From Streptomyces sp. NBC_01244 (GTDB lineage Bacteria > Actinomycetota > Actinomycetes > Streptomycetales > Streptomycetaceae), in NCBI RefSeq assembly GCF_035987325.1, contig NZ_CP108488.1:7564001-7628000 (forward strand): a DNA stretch of 64,000 nucleotides. Reading direction: 5' to 3'. Below are positions 32,287 to 40,026 of the stretch, in pieces. Position 1 is the stretch's first letter. Every line of letters begins with the position of its first letter. The notes under the pieces are model-generated. The model ran no database searches. It had not been told where the DNA came from and saw only the letters and a program-made list of their open reading frames with translations. Position numbers and translations under genes: made by a program.

Positions 32287-33498
32287 TCACCCGCCGTCCG
32301 CCGCCGCCTCCAGTTCGTGGTGCGGGTACGCCCGGGCGCGTTTTCCCTGGTACGAACGCACGTCGGCTCCGCGGCCCGTGGCCTCGACCCGGCCGAGCAG
32401 CTCCGCGGCCGCTTGGGCCGTCTTGGGTGAAGAGTTGAGGGTGTCGAGGAAGTCCAGCAGGGTCCTCATCGGTGCCGCGGCCATGTGTTCCCACAGGGCG
32501 CGCCGTCGCTCCTCGGGGAGCGTCATCAGGTCGGCGGCAAAAGGCGGCCCCAGCCCCGCGGCGTGGACGTTCCTCATCAGGTGTCCCAACGGGACCCGGA
32601 CGAGGTGCTCGTCACCGCGGTGTGCGAGCTCCGCGAGAACCGCCACGACGCGGTCGGGAGGACGGTAGACGCCGGCGGCCGCGGACAGACTGGGCAGGAC
32701 CGGTGTGCCTTCGCCGGACAGGAGCGAGATCACCTCCAGCGCCTCGGCGGCCGGCCGATCCGTCTGCAGGAGGCACACCAGGACGTCGTCCGGTGCGGGC
32801 CAGGTCCCGCCGTGCCGGTGACGGTGTAGCGCGGCCAGCTCCGGCACGGACCGGAACAGGGCGGCGAACCGGACGAGATGGGACCTGAAGGCCGTCTGGA
32901 ACGGCCCCTGCGGGATCACGTCACCGATCTCCGTGACAACGCCGAGGGGCCGGGACTGCGCGGCATCCCTGAGCAAGGACTCCGCCCTGGAACGCTCACC
33001 CGCATCCCCGAGCCATTGCAGGACCGCCACGATCTCCTCGGCCGGCCGCGCCCAGGCCACATCGGCCAGCTCGCGGCCCAGCGTGCGTACGTCACCGCTG
33101 GACCGGAACCCCTCAAGGCGCCCCAGCAGCACCTCGATCGGCGCCCCACCGTCCCGGTGCAGCCCGGCCAGTTCCTCTTCCGTGGCCAGTACCCGGTCCT
33201 CCAGGTCCCGGCAGCGGGTCTCGGCATCGGCCCGCAGGGCGGACGTATCGGCCAGGTCGGCGCGAAGCCTCGCGATCTCGGCCAGGAGGGCGTCGCGGAC
33301 GGTGGTGTGGTCGTCGAGCGCCAGCCGGAGCTCGACCTCGCGGCGGGCCGCGGCGGTCAGGTCCGCCGACCAGTCGCGGCGCAGGGAGTCGACCTCGCCC
33401 CTCACGGACACGACCTCGGACTCGCGCTTCGCCAACAGGTCGTGCAGCGCCTCCTCCTGACGGGTCAGGCGCGCGATCGTGCGCTGGGAGCGCGTCAT
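32287..33498 (-). CDS. Coiled-coil protein, 3' part of a frameshifted HTH gene
   Basis: The frame has 403 residues from the ATG at 33498. The N-terminal 120 residues are a coiled coil (Leu/Arg/Glu/Ala heptads from RLTRQEEALHDLLAKR to VLATEEELAGLH), and the rest is a helical domain with no recognised motif. The frame also remains open upstream of this ATG and reads ALRSTNPAGYELECLRQE into the coiled coil, directly continuing the HTH protein's HRQRLL. The two frames are therefore probably one gene split by a one-base deletion near 33549-33553. In the intact form it would be an N-terminal XRE-type HTH with a long coiled-coil/helical C-terminus. The ATGA overlap may still allow separate translation. 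Confidence 0.7.
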   Translation of the reverse strand: MTRSQRTIARLTRQEEALHDLLAKRESEVVSVRGEVDSLRRDWSADLTAAARREVELRLALDDHTTVRDALLAEIARLRADLADTSALRADAETRCRDLEDRVLATEEELAGLHRDGGAPIEVLLGRLEGFRSSGDVRTLGRELADVAWARPAEEIVAVLQWLGDAGERSRAESLLRDAAQSRPLGVVTEIGDVIPQGPFQTAFRSHLVRFAALFRSVPELAALHRHRHGGTWPAPDDVLVCLLQTDRPAAEALEVISLLSGEGTPVLPSLSAAAGVYRPPDRVVAVLAELAHRGDEHLVRVPLGHLMRNVHAAGLGPPFAADLMTLPEERRRALWEHMAAAPMRTLLDFLDTLNSSPKTAQAAAELLGRVEATGRGADVRSYQGKRARAYPHHELEAAADGG

Positions 33499-33845
33499 CT
33501 CCTGCCGGAGGCACTCCAGTTCGTAGCCGGCGGGATTGGTGGACCGCAGGGCAACAGGCGTTGTCGGTGGACCTCGGCCTTGGCCTCCGCCATGAGAGGG
33601 CTACCGAGCCTTTGTTCCGCCTCGCGGATGAGGCGGTCGATGAAGTCCTCGGTGGCGAGCCGGCGCCCGTTCAGGAAGCGGGAGACGGTGGAGGCGTGCA
33701 GGTCGACGCGGACCGCGTACGCCTCCTGCGATACGCCCAGGGTCTTGAACAGGTCCGTCAACGTGTTGCCGAGGGCCGCAACCTCGGGCGTCTCGCCCCG
33801 CTCGGTGGCGGACGAACTCGCAGCTGAGCGGGCCATCTCCGGCAT
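33495..33845 (-). CDS. XRE-type HTH protein, 5' part of a frameshifted gene
   Basis: The start ATG at 33845 has GGGGGAGG five bases upstream. The product is about 116 residues with an HTH of the XRE/lambda-Cro type: LTDLFKTLGVSQEAYAVRVD, then HASTVSRFLNGRRLATEDFI. The last 18 residues (PCGPPIPPATNWSASGRR) are Pro/Ser-rich and do not look like a folded terminus, whereas reading one base back gives a good coiled-coil continuation. The natural product is probably a longer DNA-binding or nucleoid-type protein. Confidence 0.7.
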   Translation of the reverse strand: MPEMARSAASSSATERGETPEVAALGNTLTDLFKTLGVSQEAYAVRVDLHASTVSRFLNGRRLATEDFIDRLIREAEQRLGSPLMAEAKAEVHRQRLLPCGPPIPPATNWSASGRR

Positions 33846-33960
33846 CGCGGCCTCCCCCGTGCCTTGCATCCGTACTGGCAACCCTTGCGGCTGTCGCAGC
33901 CTATCCGGCCCGCCCCACGCTGGGGTCGTCAATCAGCCGCTCCTGGAAGGAACCCGCCCC

Positions 33961-34191
33961 ATGGCCACCGCCGCATGGACCTCTGCCGTCGTCGTCGCCG
34001 GCGCCCGATGGGCCGCGCGGGTGCTCATCGTCGGGCTGGCGCTCGTGCCCGTCGTCATCGTGACGCTCTCCTCGGTGCCCGCACTGCTGGTCCTGCCGTT
34101 CTCCCGGCGCCGCAGCGCACAGGCCACCGCCATCGTGCGACAGCTGATCGCCTGGACCCGGGGTCTGCTGGTCACCAGCCGGGAGCGGTGA
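33961..34191 (+). CDS. Small membrane protein (76 aa)
   Basis: The ATG at 33961 has GGAAGGAA about ten bases upstream. The 76 residues hold one long hydrophobic stretch (VLIVGLALVPVVIVTLSSVPALLVLPF) followed by a basic end (SRRRSAQATAIVRQLIAWTR). It is divergent from the HTH gene with 115 bases between starts. No family is recognised. Confidence 0.55.
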   Translation: MATAAWTSAVVVAGARWAARVLIVGLALVPVVIVTLSSVPALLVLPFSRRRSAQATAIVRQLIAWTRGLLVTSRER

Positions 34192-34325
34192 GTCCCGCGG
34201 CCAACCGGCGCGGCGGCCTGCCGATCGCGCGGCTTCCCTCCGGTTCGGCCATGCGGCCCGCCGTCGTCGCCGCGGTCGATGAGCAGCATGCCTGCCGGGT
34301 CACCGTGGTGGGTTCTCCCGCCGGG

Positions 34326-35630
34326 TCAGGCCGTTCCACCGGATTCGTGTGCGGCTTCCCGCGCGGGATCCCCGGGTTCCGGGCGGCCTGGGCCGCCGGT
34401 CGGAGCGGCGCTGCGCAGAGCTGCCTCGACCCGGCGGTTGCTGGTCATGTTCGCCGTGATGGCGGTCATGGCGAGGAGGAGGCCGGAGGCGGCGTAGAGC
34501 GGGGTGCGGATGTCGTACGAGGTGGCCAGCCAGCCGCCGAGGAAGGCGCCGAACGGGGCGGCGCACATGGCCAGCATGCGGGAGGTGGAGGCGACCCGGC
34601 CCATCAGGTGGGCCGGGACGATCGCCTGCCGGAGGGAGGGGGCGAGCACCATCGTGGCGCCCATGCCCGCTCCGCAGACGGCGAGCGCGAGGCCGGCGAC
34701 GTACGGGTTCGGGGCGACGGCGAGGCCCAGGATGGCGAGTCCCTCGACAGCGGCCGTGCAGGTGAGCGCGGTGCCGGTGCCGAATCGGCGGCCGAGGAAG
34801 GAGGCGATGCCCGCGCCGAGCAGGCCACCGGTGGCCTCCGCCGTGAGGAGCAGGCCGAAGCCGAAGGTGCCGATGCCGAGACGATCGTGCGCGAAGAGGG
34901 CGAGCACGGTCTCCACGGCGAGGAAGGCGATGTTCCCGACCGCCGGCCGCAGCGCGAGCCCGAGCAGCAGCCGGTCCCGGAAGACGTACGAGGCGCCGGC
35001 CCGCGCTTGGCGCAGCAGCGACTCGCGGGCCTGCGGTACGGGCCGGGGCGCGGCGGGCAACGACCGTACGAGCAGTGCGGAGAGGGCGAACGACACCGCG
35101 TCGGCGAGCAGCGGAACCGCCCGCCCGAGCGCCAGCAGGGCACTGCCCGCGGGCGGTCCCGCGAAGCCGGACGCGGCGGTCTGGCTGCCGCGCAGACGGG
35201 AGTTGGCGCGCTCCAGGAGCACGGGGTCGCGGCCGAGCAGATCCGGCAGGTAGGCCGTGGCGGCCGTGTCGAAGAAGAGCCCGCCGAGCCCGAGCAGGAA
35301 GGCGACGACCGCGAGCAGCGGAATGCTCAGCACGTCGAGGGCTGCCGCGGCCGCCGGTATCGCGAGCAGCACCGCACGCGCCGCGTCCGCGACCCACATC
35401 GTGCGGCGGCGGTCCCAGCGGTCCACCAGCGCACCGCCGAGCACCCCGAAGAGCAGCCACGGCAGCGTCCCGGCGGCCGTGACGACGGCCAGCGCCATCG
35501 GATCGCGCGTCAGCGTCAACGCGAGCAGCGGCAGCGCCGCATGCATCACCCCGTCACCGAGCGAGGACACCGTCTGCGCGGTCCACAGCCGTCCGAACCC
35601 GGTCGGCAACTTCTTCATGTCCGAGGTCAC
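34326..35630 (-). CDS. MFS transporter (drug-exporter-like)
   Basis: The product is 434 residues with about twelve hydrophobic helices. The N-terminal FGRLWTAQTVSSLGDGVMHA and the loop 2/3 motif GALVDRWDRRRTMW are typical of the DHA3/MefA-like branch of the major facilitator superfamily, which exports macrolides and other drugs. The start overlaps the stop of the ArsR-type regulator gene (ATGA), so the two form an operon. It might export the PKS product, but the position at the cluster edge is the only hint. Confidence 0.85.
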   Translation of the reverse strand: MTSDMKKLPTGFGRLWTAQTVSSLGDGVMHAALPLLALTLTRDPMALAVVTAAGTLPWLLFGVLGGALVDRWDRRRTMWVADAARAVLLAIPAAAAALDVLSIPLLAVVAFLLGLGGLFFDTAATAYLPDLLGRDPVLLERANSRLRGSQTAASGFAGPPAGSALLALGRAVPLLADAVSFALSALLVRSLPAAPRPVPQARESLLRQARAGASYVFRDRLLLGLALRPAVGNIAFLAVETVLALFAHDRLGIGTFGFGLLLTAEATGGLLGAGIASFLGRRFGTGTALTCTAAVEGLAILGLAVAPNPYVAGLALAVCGAGMGATMVLAPSLRQAIVPAHLMGRVASTSRMLAMCAAPFGAFLGGWLATSYDIRTPLYAASGLLLAMTAITANMTSNRRVEAALRSAAPTGGPGRPEPGDPAREAAHESGGTA

Positions 35631-36166
35631 TTGGCGTCCCCCTCGGCCTGGTCGCGCCGTGCCGGGTGGAACAGTGCGAAGACGAGTGACGCGTCCGGCA
35701 GCGACGGATCGGACAGCTCCCGGTACTCGTCCGCCAGTGCCTCCAGCCGTGCCCCCAGCTCCGCGAACTGCTCCTCGGTGAGCCGCAGGTGCGCCATCCG
35801 CACGTGCCGCTCGCCCGCCGCCGGCGCGGCTTCCAGGTCCGCCACCGCGTGCCGCATCAGCAGATCCGGCCCGCCCTCGCCCGGGTCCGGCAGCACGATC
35901 GACCGCGCGGCCATCGCGTAGTACCGCTCGGTGACCCCCCGGACCTTCCGGGTCCGTACCACTTTCACCAGGCCGGCCCGCTCCAGCAGCCGCACGTGGT
36001 AGCTGGAACTCCCCTTCGCGAGCCCCACCCGCTGGGCGATCTGAGTGATCGTCGCCGGCTCGAAGCGGAGCACGGCCATGATCCGGTGGCGCGTGAGGTT
36101 GGAGACGGCGCGCAGCTGCTCGTCCGTGGTGACGTGAAGGGTCTCGGGAATCTCATCGGCAGGCAT
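35627..36166 (-). CDS. ArsR/HTH_20-type transcriptional regulator
   Basis: The start ATG at 36166 gives MPADEIPETLHVTTDEQLRA and about 179 residues. The winged HTH is visible: AVSNLTRHRIMAVLRFEPAT, ITQIAQRVGLAKGSSSYHVRLLERAGLV. No metal-binding Cys cluster is present, so it is not an arsenic sensor; the C-terminal half resembles regulators of MFS exporters. It is coupled to the exporter gene, and a strong inverted repeat starts eight bases upstream of its start codon, a probable autoregulatory operator. Confidence 0.85.
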   Translation of the reverse strand: MPADEIPETLHVTTDEQLRAVSNLTRHRIMAVLRFEPATITQIAQRVGLAKGSSSYHVRLLERAGLVKVVRTRKVRGVTERYYAMAARSIVLPDPGEGGPDLLMRHAVADLEAAPAAGERHVRMAHLRLTEEQFAELGARLEALADEYRELSDPSLPDASLVFALFHPARRDQAEGDAK

Positions 36167-36172
36167 GTCGCC

Positions 36173-36196
36173 AATGGTCAACAACTCTTGACCATT
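36173..36196 (-). promoter_or_regulatory. Operator-like inverted repeat before the ArsR-type gene
   Basis: AATGGTCAA (36173-36181) and TTGACCATT (36188-36196) are perfect 9-base arms around CAACTC, starting seven bases before the ATG at 36166. Size and position are typical of an autorepressor site. Confidence 0.65.
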
Positions 36197-36209
36197 TGGC
36201 AAGGGGGTT

Positions 36210-36245
36210 GGTGCGGCCTCCGGTGCGGCCTCCGGTGCGGCCACC
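36210..36245. repeat. Three tandem 12-base repeats
   Basis: GGTGCGGCCTCC occurs twice, followed by GGTGCGGCCACC, head to tail (36210-36245). It lies upstream of the ArsR-type operator and is non-coding. Confidence 0.6.
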
Positions 36246-36314
36246 CGGGGAGACGCCCTCCGCGAGCCTCGACGGCGGCGCCGCGCAGCCGACCGCCACC
36301 GCCGCCGGGGCAAC

Positions 36315-36376
36315 GTCACAGCGGCAGCCGTGACCTGACAGAAACCCCACACGTCACGATCTGCGGCTGCCGTGAT
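36315..36376. promoter_or_regulatory. Pair of GTCAC/GTGAC-type inverted repeats
   Basis: Site A is GTCAC-N10-GTGAC (36315-36334). Site B is TCACG-N12-CGTGA (36354-36375). Their inner parts (CGGCAGCC and GGCTGCCG) are also reverse complements of each other. Two matching sites 39 bases apart suggest a dimeric regulator of the PKS operon or of both divergent units. Confidence 0.5.
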
Positions 36377-36463
36377 CGGTCATCATGAAACGCATCAAGG
36401 CACCGGCAGGAGTTCCCGCCCGGCCCGCACAAAGACGTGAACGGGCGAAAGGGAAAAGATCCA

Positions 36464-36477
36464 TCCGGAATTCCGGA
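36464..36477. promoter_or_regulatory. 14-base perfect palindrome TCCGGAATTCCGGA
   Basis: A perfect self-complementary 14-mer, 91 bases before the GTG start of the dehydrogenase gene. It is a plausible operator near the promoter of the PKS operon. Confidence 0.45.
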
Positions 36478-36568
36478 GTTCTTTTCTCCCTCACGATGGG
36501 CGGGGACCCTGCAGGTATTTCCGGCCGTTCTGAGCGCCCCGCAACGCCAGCGAGGGTGAGGAGGAGAT

Positions 36569-37969
36569 GTGGCTTCGCATTTCGATCTGGTGGTCCTCGG
36601 GGCAGGCCCCGGCGGATACGTCGCGGCCATTCGGGGCGCTCAGCTCGGCCTTGATGTCGCCATCGTCGAGGAGCGTTACTGGGGAGGCGTGTGCCTCAAT
36701 GTCGGCTGCATCCCTTCCAAGGCGCTTCTGCGCAATGCCGAACTCGCCCACATCCTCACGCACGAGACCAAGACCTTCGGCATCAAGGTCGAGGGCACCA
36801 TCTCCTTCGACTACAACGACGCGTTCCAGCGCAGTCGGCGCGTGGCGGACGGCCGGGTCAAGGGCGTCCACTACCTGATGAAGAAGAACAAGATCACGCA
36901 GCTCGAGGGGCGCGGATCCTTCACCGGACCCAAGGCCCTGCACGTCGTCGGCGGCGACGGCGGCGCCCAGGACGTCACCTTCGACCACTGCGTCATCGCC
37001 ACCGGCGCCACCCCGCGACTCCTGCCCGGTACCTCGCTGAGCGAGCGGGTCGTCACGTACGAGGAGCAGATCCTCGCGGACCGGCTCCCCGAGAGCATCG
37101 TCATCGCCGGAGCCGGCGCCATCGGCATCGAGTTCGCGTACGTCCTGCACAACTACGGCGTGAAGGTCACCATCGTCGAGTTCCAGGACCGCATGGCCCC
37201 CCTGGAGGACGAGGAGGTCTCGGCCGAACTCGCCAAGCGGTACAAGCGGCTCGGCATCGAGGTGCTCACCTCCACCCGCGTCGACGGCATCGACGAGTCC
37301 GGCGAGAAGCTCCGGATCACCGTCACCAGCGGCGACCGGCAGCGCGTCCTCGAAGCGGACAAGGTGCTCCAGGCCATCGGATTCCAGCCCCGGGTCGAGG
37401 GCTACGGACTGGAGAACACCGGCGTCGTGCTCACCGATCGCGGCGCCGTCGACGTGGACGCCCGCTGCCGGACCTCGGTGCCTCACATCTACGCCATCGG
37501 CGACGTCACCGCCAAGCTGATGCTCGCCCACGCGGCGGAGGCCATGGGCGTCGTCGCGGTCGAGACCCTCGCGAACGTGGAGACGGCCGAACTGAACTAC
37601 GTGATGATCCCTCGGGCCACGTACAGCCAGCCCCAGATCGCCAGCTTCGGCTGGACCGAGGCGCAGGCCCGCGCACAGGGATTCGACGTCCGGGTCGCGA
37701 AATTCCCGTTCACGGCAAACGGCAAGGCCCACGGCCTGGGTGAAACCGGCGGCTTCGCCAAACTCATCAGCGACGCCCGCCACGGAGAACTGCTCGGCGC
37801 CCATCTGATCGGCCCCGAAGTAACCGAACTCCTCCCGGAACTGACGCTCGCCCAGCAATGGGACCTCACCGTCACCGAACTCGCCCGCAACGTCCACGCC
37901 CACCCGACGCTGGGTGAGGCCGTCCAGGAAGCGATCCACGGACTGGCAGGCCACATGATCAACATGTGA
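36569..37969 (+). CDS. Dihydrolipoyl dehydrogenase-like flavoprotein disulfide reductase
   Basis: The product is 466 residues starting at GTG 36569 behind GAGGAGGAG. The FAD motif [17 protein letters not shown], the redox disulfide [16 protein letters not shown] (Cys42/Cys47), the NAD motif [17 protein letters not shown], the second FAD motif [16 protein letters not shown] and the C-terminal catalytic [13 protein letters not shown] pair are all intact. It would oxidise dihydrolipoyl groups or another dithiol with NAD+. No E1/E2 partner genes are beside it; instead it stands in front of an acyl-CoA-oxidase-like gene and PKS genes. It may be a housekeeping paralogue, or a dithiol-oxidising tailoring enzyme; the position does not decide. 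Confidence 0.9.
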   Translation: MASHFDLVVLGAGPGGYVAAIRGAQLGLDVAIVEERYWGGVCLNVGCIPSKALLRNAELAHILTHETKTFGIKVEGTISFDYNDAFQRSRRVADGRVKGVHYLMKKNKITQLEGRGSFTGPKALHVVGGDGGAQDVTFDHCVIATGATPRLLPGTSLSERVVTYEEQILADRLPESIVIAGAGAIGIEFAYVLHNYGVKVTIVEFQDRMAPLEDEEVSAELAKRYKRLGIEVLTSTRVDGIDESGEKLRITVTSGDRQRVLEADKVLQAIGFQPRVEGYGLENTGVVLTDRGAVDVDARCRTSVPHIYAIGDVTAKLMLAHAAEAMGVVAVETLANVETAELNYVMIPRATYSQPQIASFGWTEAQARAQGFDVRVAKFPFTANGKAHGLGETGGFAKLISDARHGELLGAHLIGPEVTELLPELTLAQQWDLTVTELARNVHAHPTLGEAVQEAIHGLAGHMINM

Positions 37970-38033
37970 CCCGGAAGCCGCACGAACCCACAAGGGGTCC
38001 GGTACTCGCAGGACGCACCGCGCACGACGCAAT

Positions 38034-39860
38034 ATGCACAACGGGGGAATTACTTTGCATTCGGCACTGACGTCACTCATCCACGATCCGGCGTACGCGC
38101 TGCATGCCAAGCAGCTCGGCGAGGTGTTCGCGGACCCGGTCTTCGACCGGCCCGCCGACCTGAGCGACTCGGCGCGCTGCGCCCTGACGTACCGGCGCCT
38201 GAAGCACCTCAACGACCGCCTCGGCCTCGCCGAGCCGCTCCTCGAGGACCGCGAACGGCTCTTCGCCGTGGTGGAGCACGCCGCTCTCGCGGACCCTTCG
38301 CTCTTCTACGCCGTCTTCCTGCACCACTGCACCACCATGGGCGCGATCCGGGACTTCGGCGGCGGCCGCGAGGACCTCGCCGACGTCGTACGGTCCCTGG
38401 TCGACATGGACTCCATCGGCGCGCTGATGATGACCGAGGTCGGCCGCGGCAACAGCAACGCCGCCATCCGCACCGAGGCCGTCTACGACGCCCGGCGCGA
38501 GGAGTTCGTACTGAGGACCCCGGACGCCGCCGCCGTGAAGTTCCCGCCGGGCGTCTCCACCCCCGTGCCGCGCACCGCCGTCGTCAGCGCGCGCCTCGTC
38601 GCCGACGGCATCGACCGCGGCCTGTTCTTCTTCGTCGTACCGATCCGGGACGCCGACGGACAGCCCTGCGCCGGGGTGCGCATCGCGCCGCAACGGCCGA
38701 CGGCCATGCTGCCGCTGGACTGCGCGCTCGTCTCCTTCGACGACGTGCGCATCCCCTTCCGCCACTGGCTGCGGGACGGCGCCACGCTGACCCCCGCCGG
38801 AGAGTTCACGGACCCGGCCGGTGACGCGCTCACCCGCACCCGCCGCCTGCTCAGCGTCATCCGCCACGCCTGGGAAGCCGCCATCACCGGCCTGGCCGCC
38901 GTCAGCCGGGCCAGCGCCGCCGTCGCCGTACGGCACGCCCACCACCGGCGCACCTCGGGCCGTCACGCCGCCGATCTCCCGGTCATCGCGTACCGCAACC
39001 AGCAGCGCCCGCTCTTCGGCGCCCTCGCCGCCGCGTACGTGGCCGGGATCGTCGCCAAGTCGGTGGCCACGCCGGAGAAGCCCGCCGTCAGCGCCCGCAC
39101 CATCCGTACGACCTCGCTGCTCAAGGTCACCGTCGACCGCCTCGCCGAGCGCGTCACCGTACGGGGCCGCCAGGCCGCCGGCGCCCTGGGCTTCTTCGCG
39201 GACAGCCGCCACCTCGACTACCAGGGCCTCGCGCACTCCTTCAGCACCGCCGCGGCCGACAACCAGATGATGCTGCTCGACGGCGCCCTGACCCTGGCCG
39301 CCGGCGTGGAGTACGCCCCGCCCGTCGACGAAGCGCCCGACAGGGCCGCGCGCGACCGCTTCACCCCGGACGTCTGGACGGCGCTGGCCGGAGCCCGCGA
39401 ACGGATGCTGCACGCGGAGCTCACCGCCGCTCTCCGGGCGGCCACCGCGGCAGGGACGTCCTCCCTCGACATGTGGAACGAGCACAACGCACTCGCCGAG
39501 TCCCTCTCCGAGGCACACGCCCTCTCCCTCGTCCTCGGCACCGTCCGAGAGGCGCTGGAGTCGGTCGACGAGCCCGCCACCAAGGCCGTACTGACCGACC
39601 TGTGCGCCCTCTACGTCCTCGAGGAAATCGCCGCCCACGACGGCTGGTACCTCGCCAACGGCCTTCTCGACCCGGACGAGGTCCGCTCCCTCCCGCAGTG
39701 CGTCAACGGGCTCTGTGAGCGCGTCGCCCCGCACGCCCTGGAACTCGCGGACGGCCTCGACGTTCCCCACGAGGTGGTCGGGTCGCCCCTCGCCGACGCC
39801 GACTACGTCCACGCCCTCACCTCCGGCACCGTGGTCGCGCACCCCGCCACCAAGGCGTGA
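38034..39860 (+). CDS. Acyl-CoA oxidase/dehydrogenase-like flavoprotein with altered catalytic site
   Basis: The product is about 608 residues, the length of acyl-CoA oxidases. Family marks include the FAD/substrate region MMTEVGRGNSNAAIRTEA, FDDVRIPFRHWL and TTSLLKVTVDRLAE. Where acyl-CoA oxidases carry the catalytic Glu (pattern YEGxN), the sequence is STAAADNQMMLL, placing Ala407 at the Glu position by eye. Either ATG 38034 (no ribosome site) or TTG 38055 (GGGGGA seven bases upstream) is the start; the TTG is well placed. It lies 64 bases after the dehydrogenase and 166 bases before the PKS gene on the same strand. It may desaturate a carrier-bound or CoA-bound acyl chain, or have lost that activity. 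Confidence 0.8.
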   Translation: MHNGGITLHSALTSLIHDPAYALHAKQLGEVFADPVFDRPADLSDSARCALTYRRLKHLNDRLGLAEPLLEDRERLFAVVEHAALADPSLFYAVFLHHCTTMGAIRDFGGGREDLADVVRSLVDMDSIGALMMTEVGRGNSNAAIRTEAVYDARREEFVLRTPDAAAVKFPPGVSTPVPRTAVVSARLVADGIDRGLFFFVVPIRDADGQPCAGVRIAPQRPTAMLPLDCALVSFDDVRIPFRHWLRDGATLTPAGEFTDPAGDALTRTRRLLSVIRHAWEAAITGLAAVSRASAAVAVRHAHHRRTSGRHAADLPVIAYRNQQRPLFGALAAAYVAGIVAKSVATPEKPAVSARTIRTTSLLKVTVDRLAERVTVRGRQAAGALGFFADSRHLDYQGLAHSFSTAAADNQMMLLDGALTLAAGVEYAPPVDEAPDRAARDRFTPDVWTALAGARERMLHAELTAALRAATAAGTSSLDMWNEHNALAESLSEAHALSLVLGTVREALESVDEPATKAVLTDLCALYVLEEIAAHDGWYLANGLLDPDEVRSLPQCVNGLCERVAPHALELADGLDVPHEVVGSPLADADYVHALTSGTVVAHPATKA

Positions 39861-39915
39861 CCGTCCTGGTCGCCAAGGCCTGACCGTCCTGGTCAAGGCC
39901 TGACCGCCCTCGTCC
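39852..39915 (+). repeat. Triplicated ~20-base unit at the 3' end of the oxidase gene
   Basis: The segment AAGGC(G/C)TGACCG(T/C)CCT(G/C)GTC occurs three times in a row, the first copy containing the stop codon of the gene. It looks like a recent slippage duplication; each copy repeats the Lys-Ala-stop coding pattern. Confidence 0.6.
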
Positions 39916-40026
39916 CCAACGGCTCGCCGGAGCGCCACTCGGGAGCCGCCTGCCGCCCGCGTACGGAAACTGCTGCCGTACGTCTCCACATCACGCCCGC
40001 GCCCAGGGCCAAGGAGCAGATCCGCC

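Larger units (their letters stand above)
36167..36568. promoter_or_regulatory. 402-base divergent control region before the PKS operon
   Basis: There is no gene in this stretch. It contains the ArsR-type operator (36173-36196), three 12-base tandem repeats GGTGCGGCC(T/A)CC (36210-36245), two TCAC/GTGA inverted repeats (36315-36334 and 36353-36376) and a 14-base perfect palindrome TCCGGAATTCCGGA (36464-36477). It should carry the promoter for the dehydrogenase-PKS operon and that of the regulator-exporter operon. I could not fix -10/-35 elements. Confidence 0.6.

Noticed and set aside
33540..33560. Programmed -1 frameshift joining the HTH and coiled-coil frames
   Set aside because: The site CTGTTGCCC is not a slippery X-XXY-YYZ heptamer and no strong downstream hairpin is evident; a mutation or sequencing indel is simpler.
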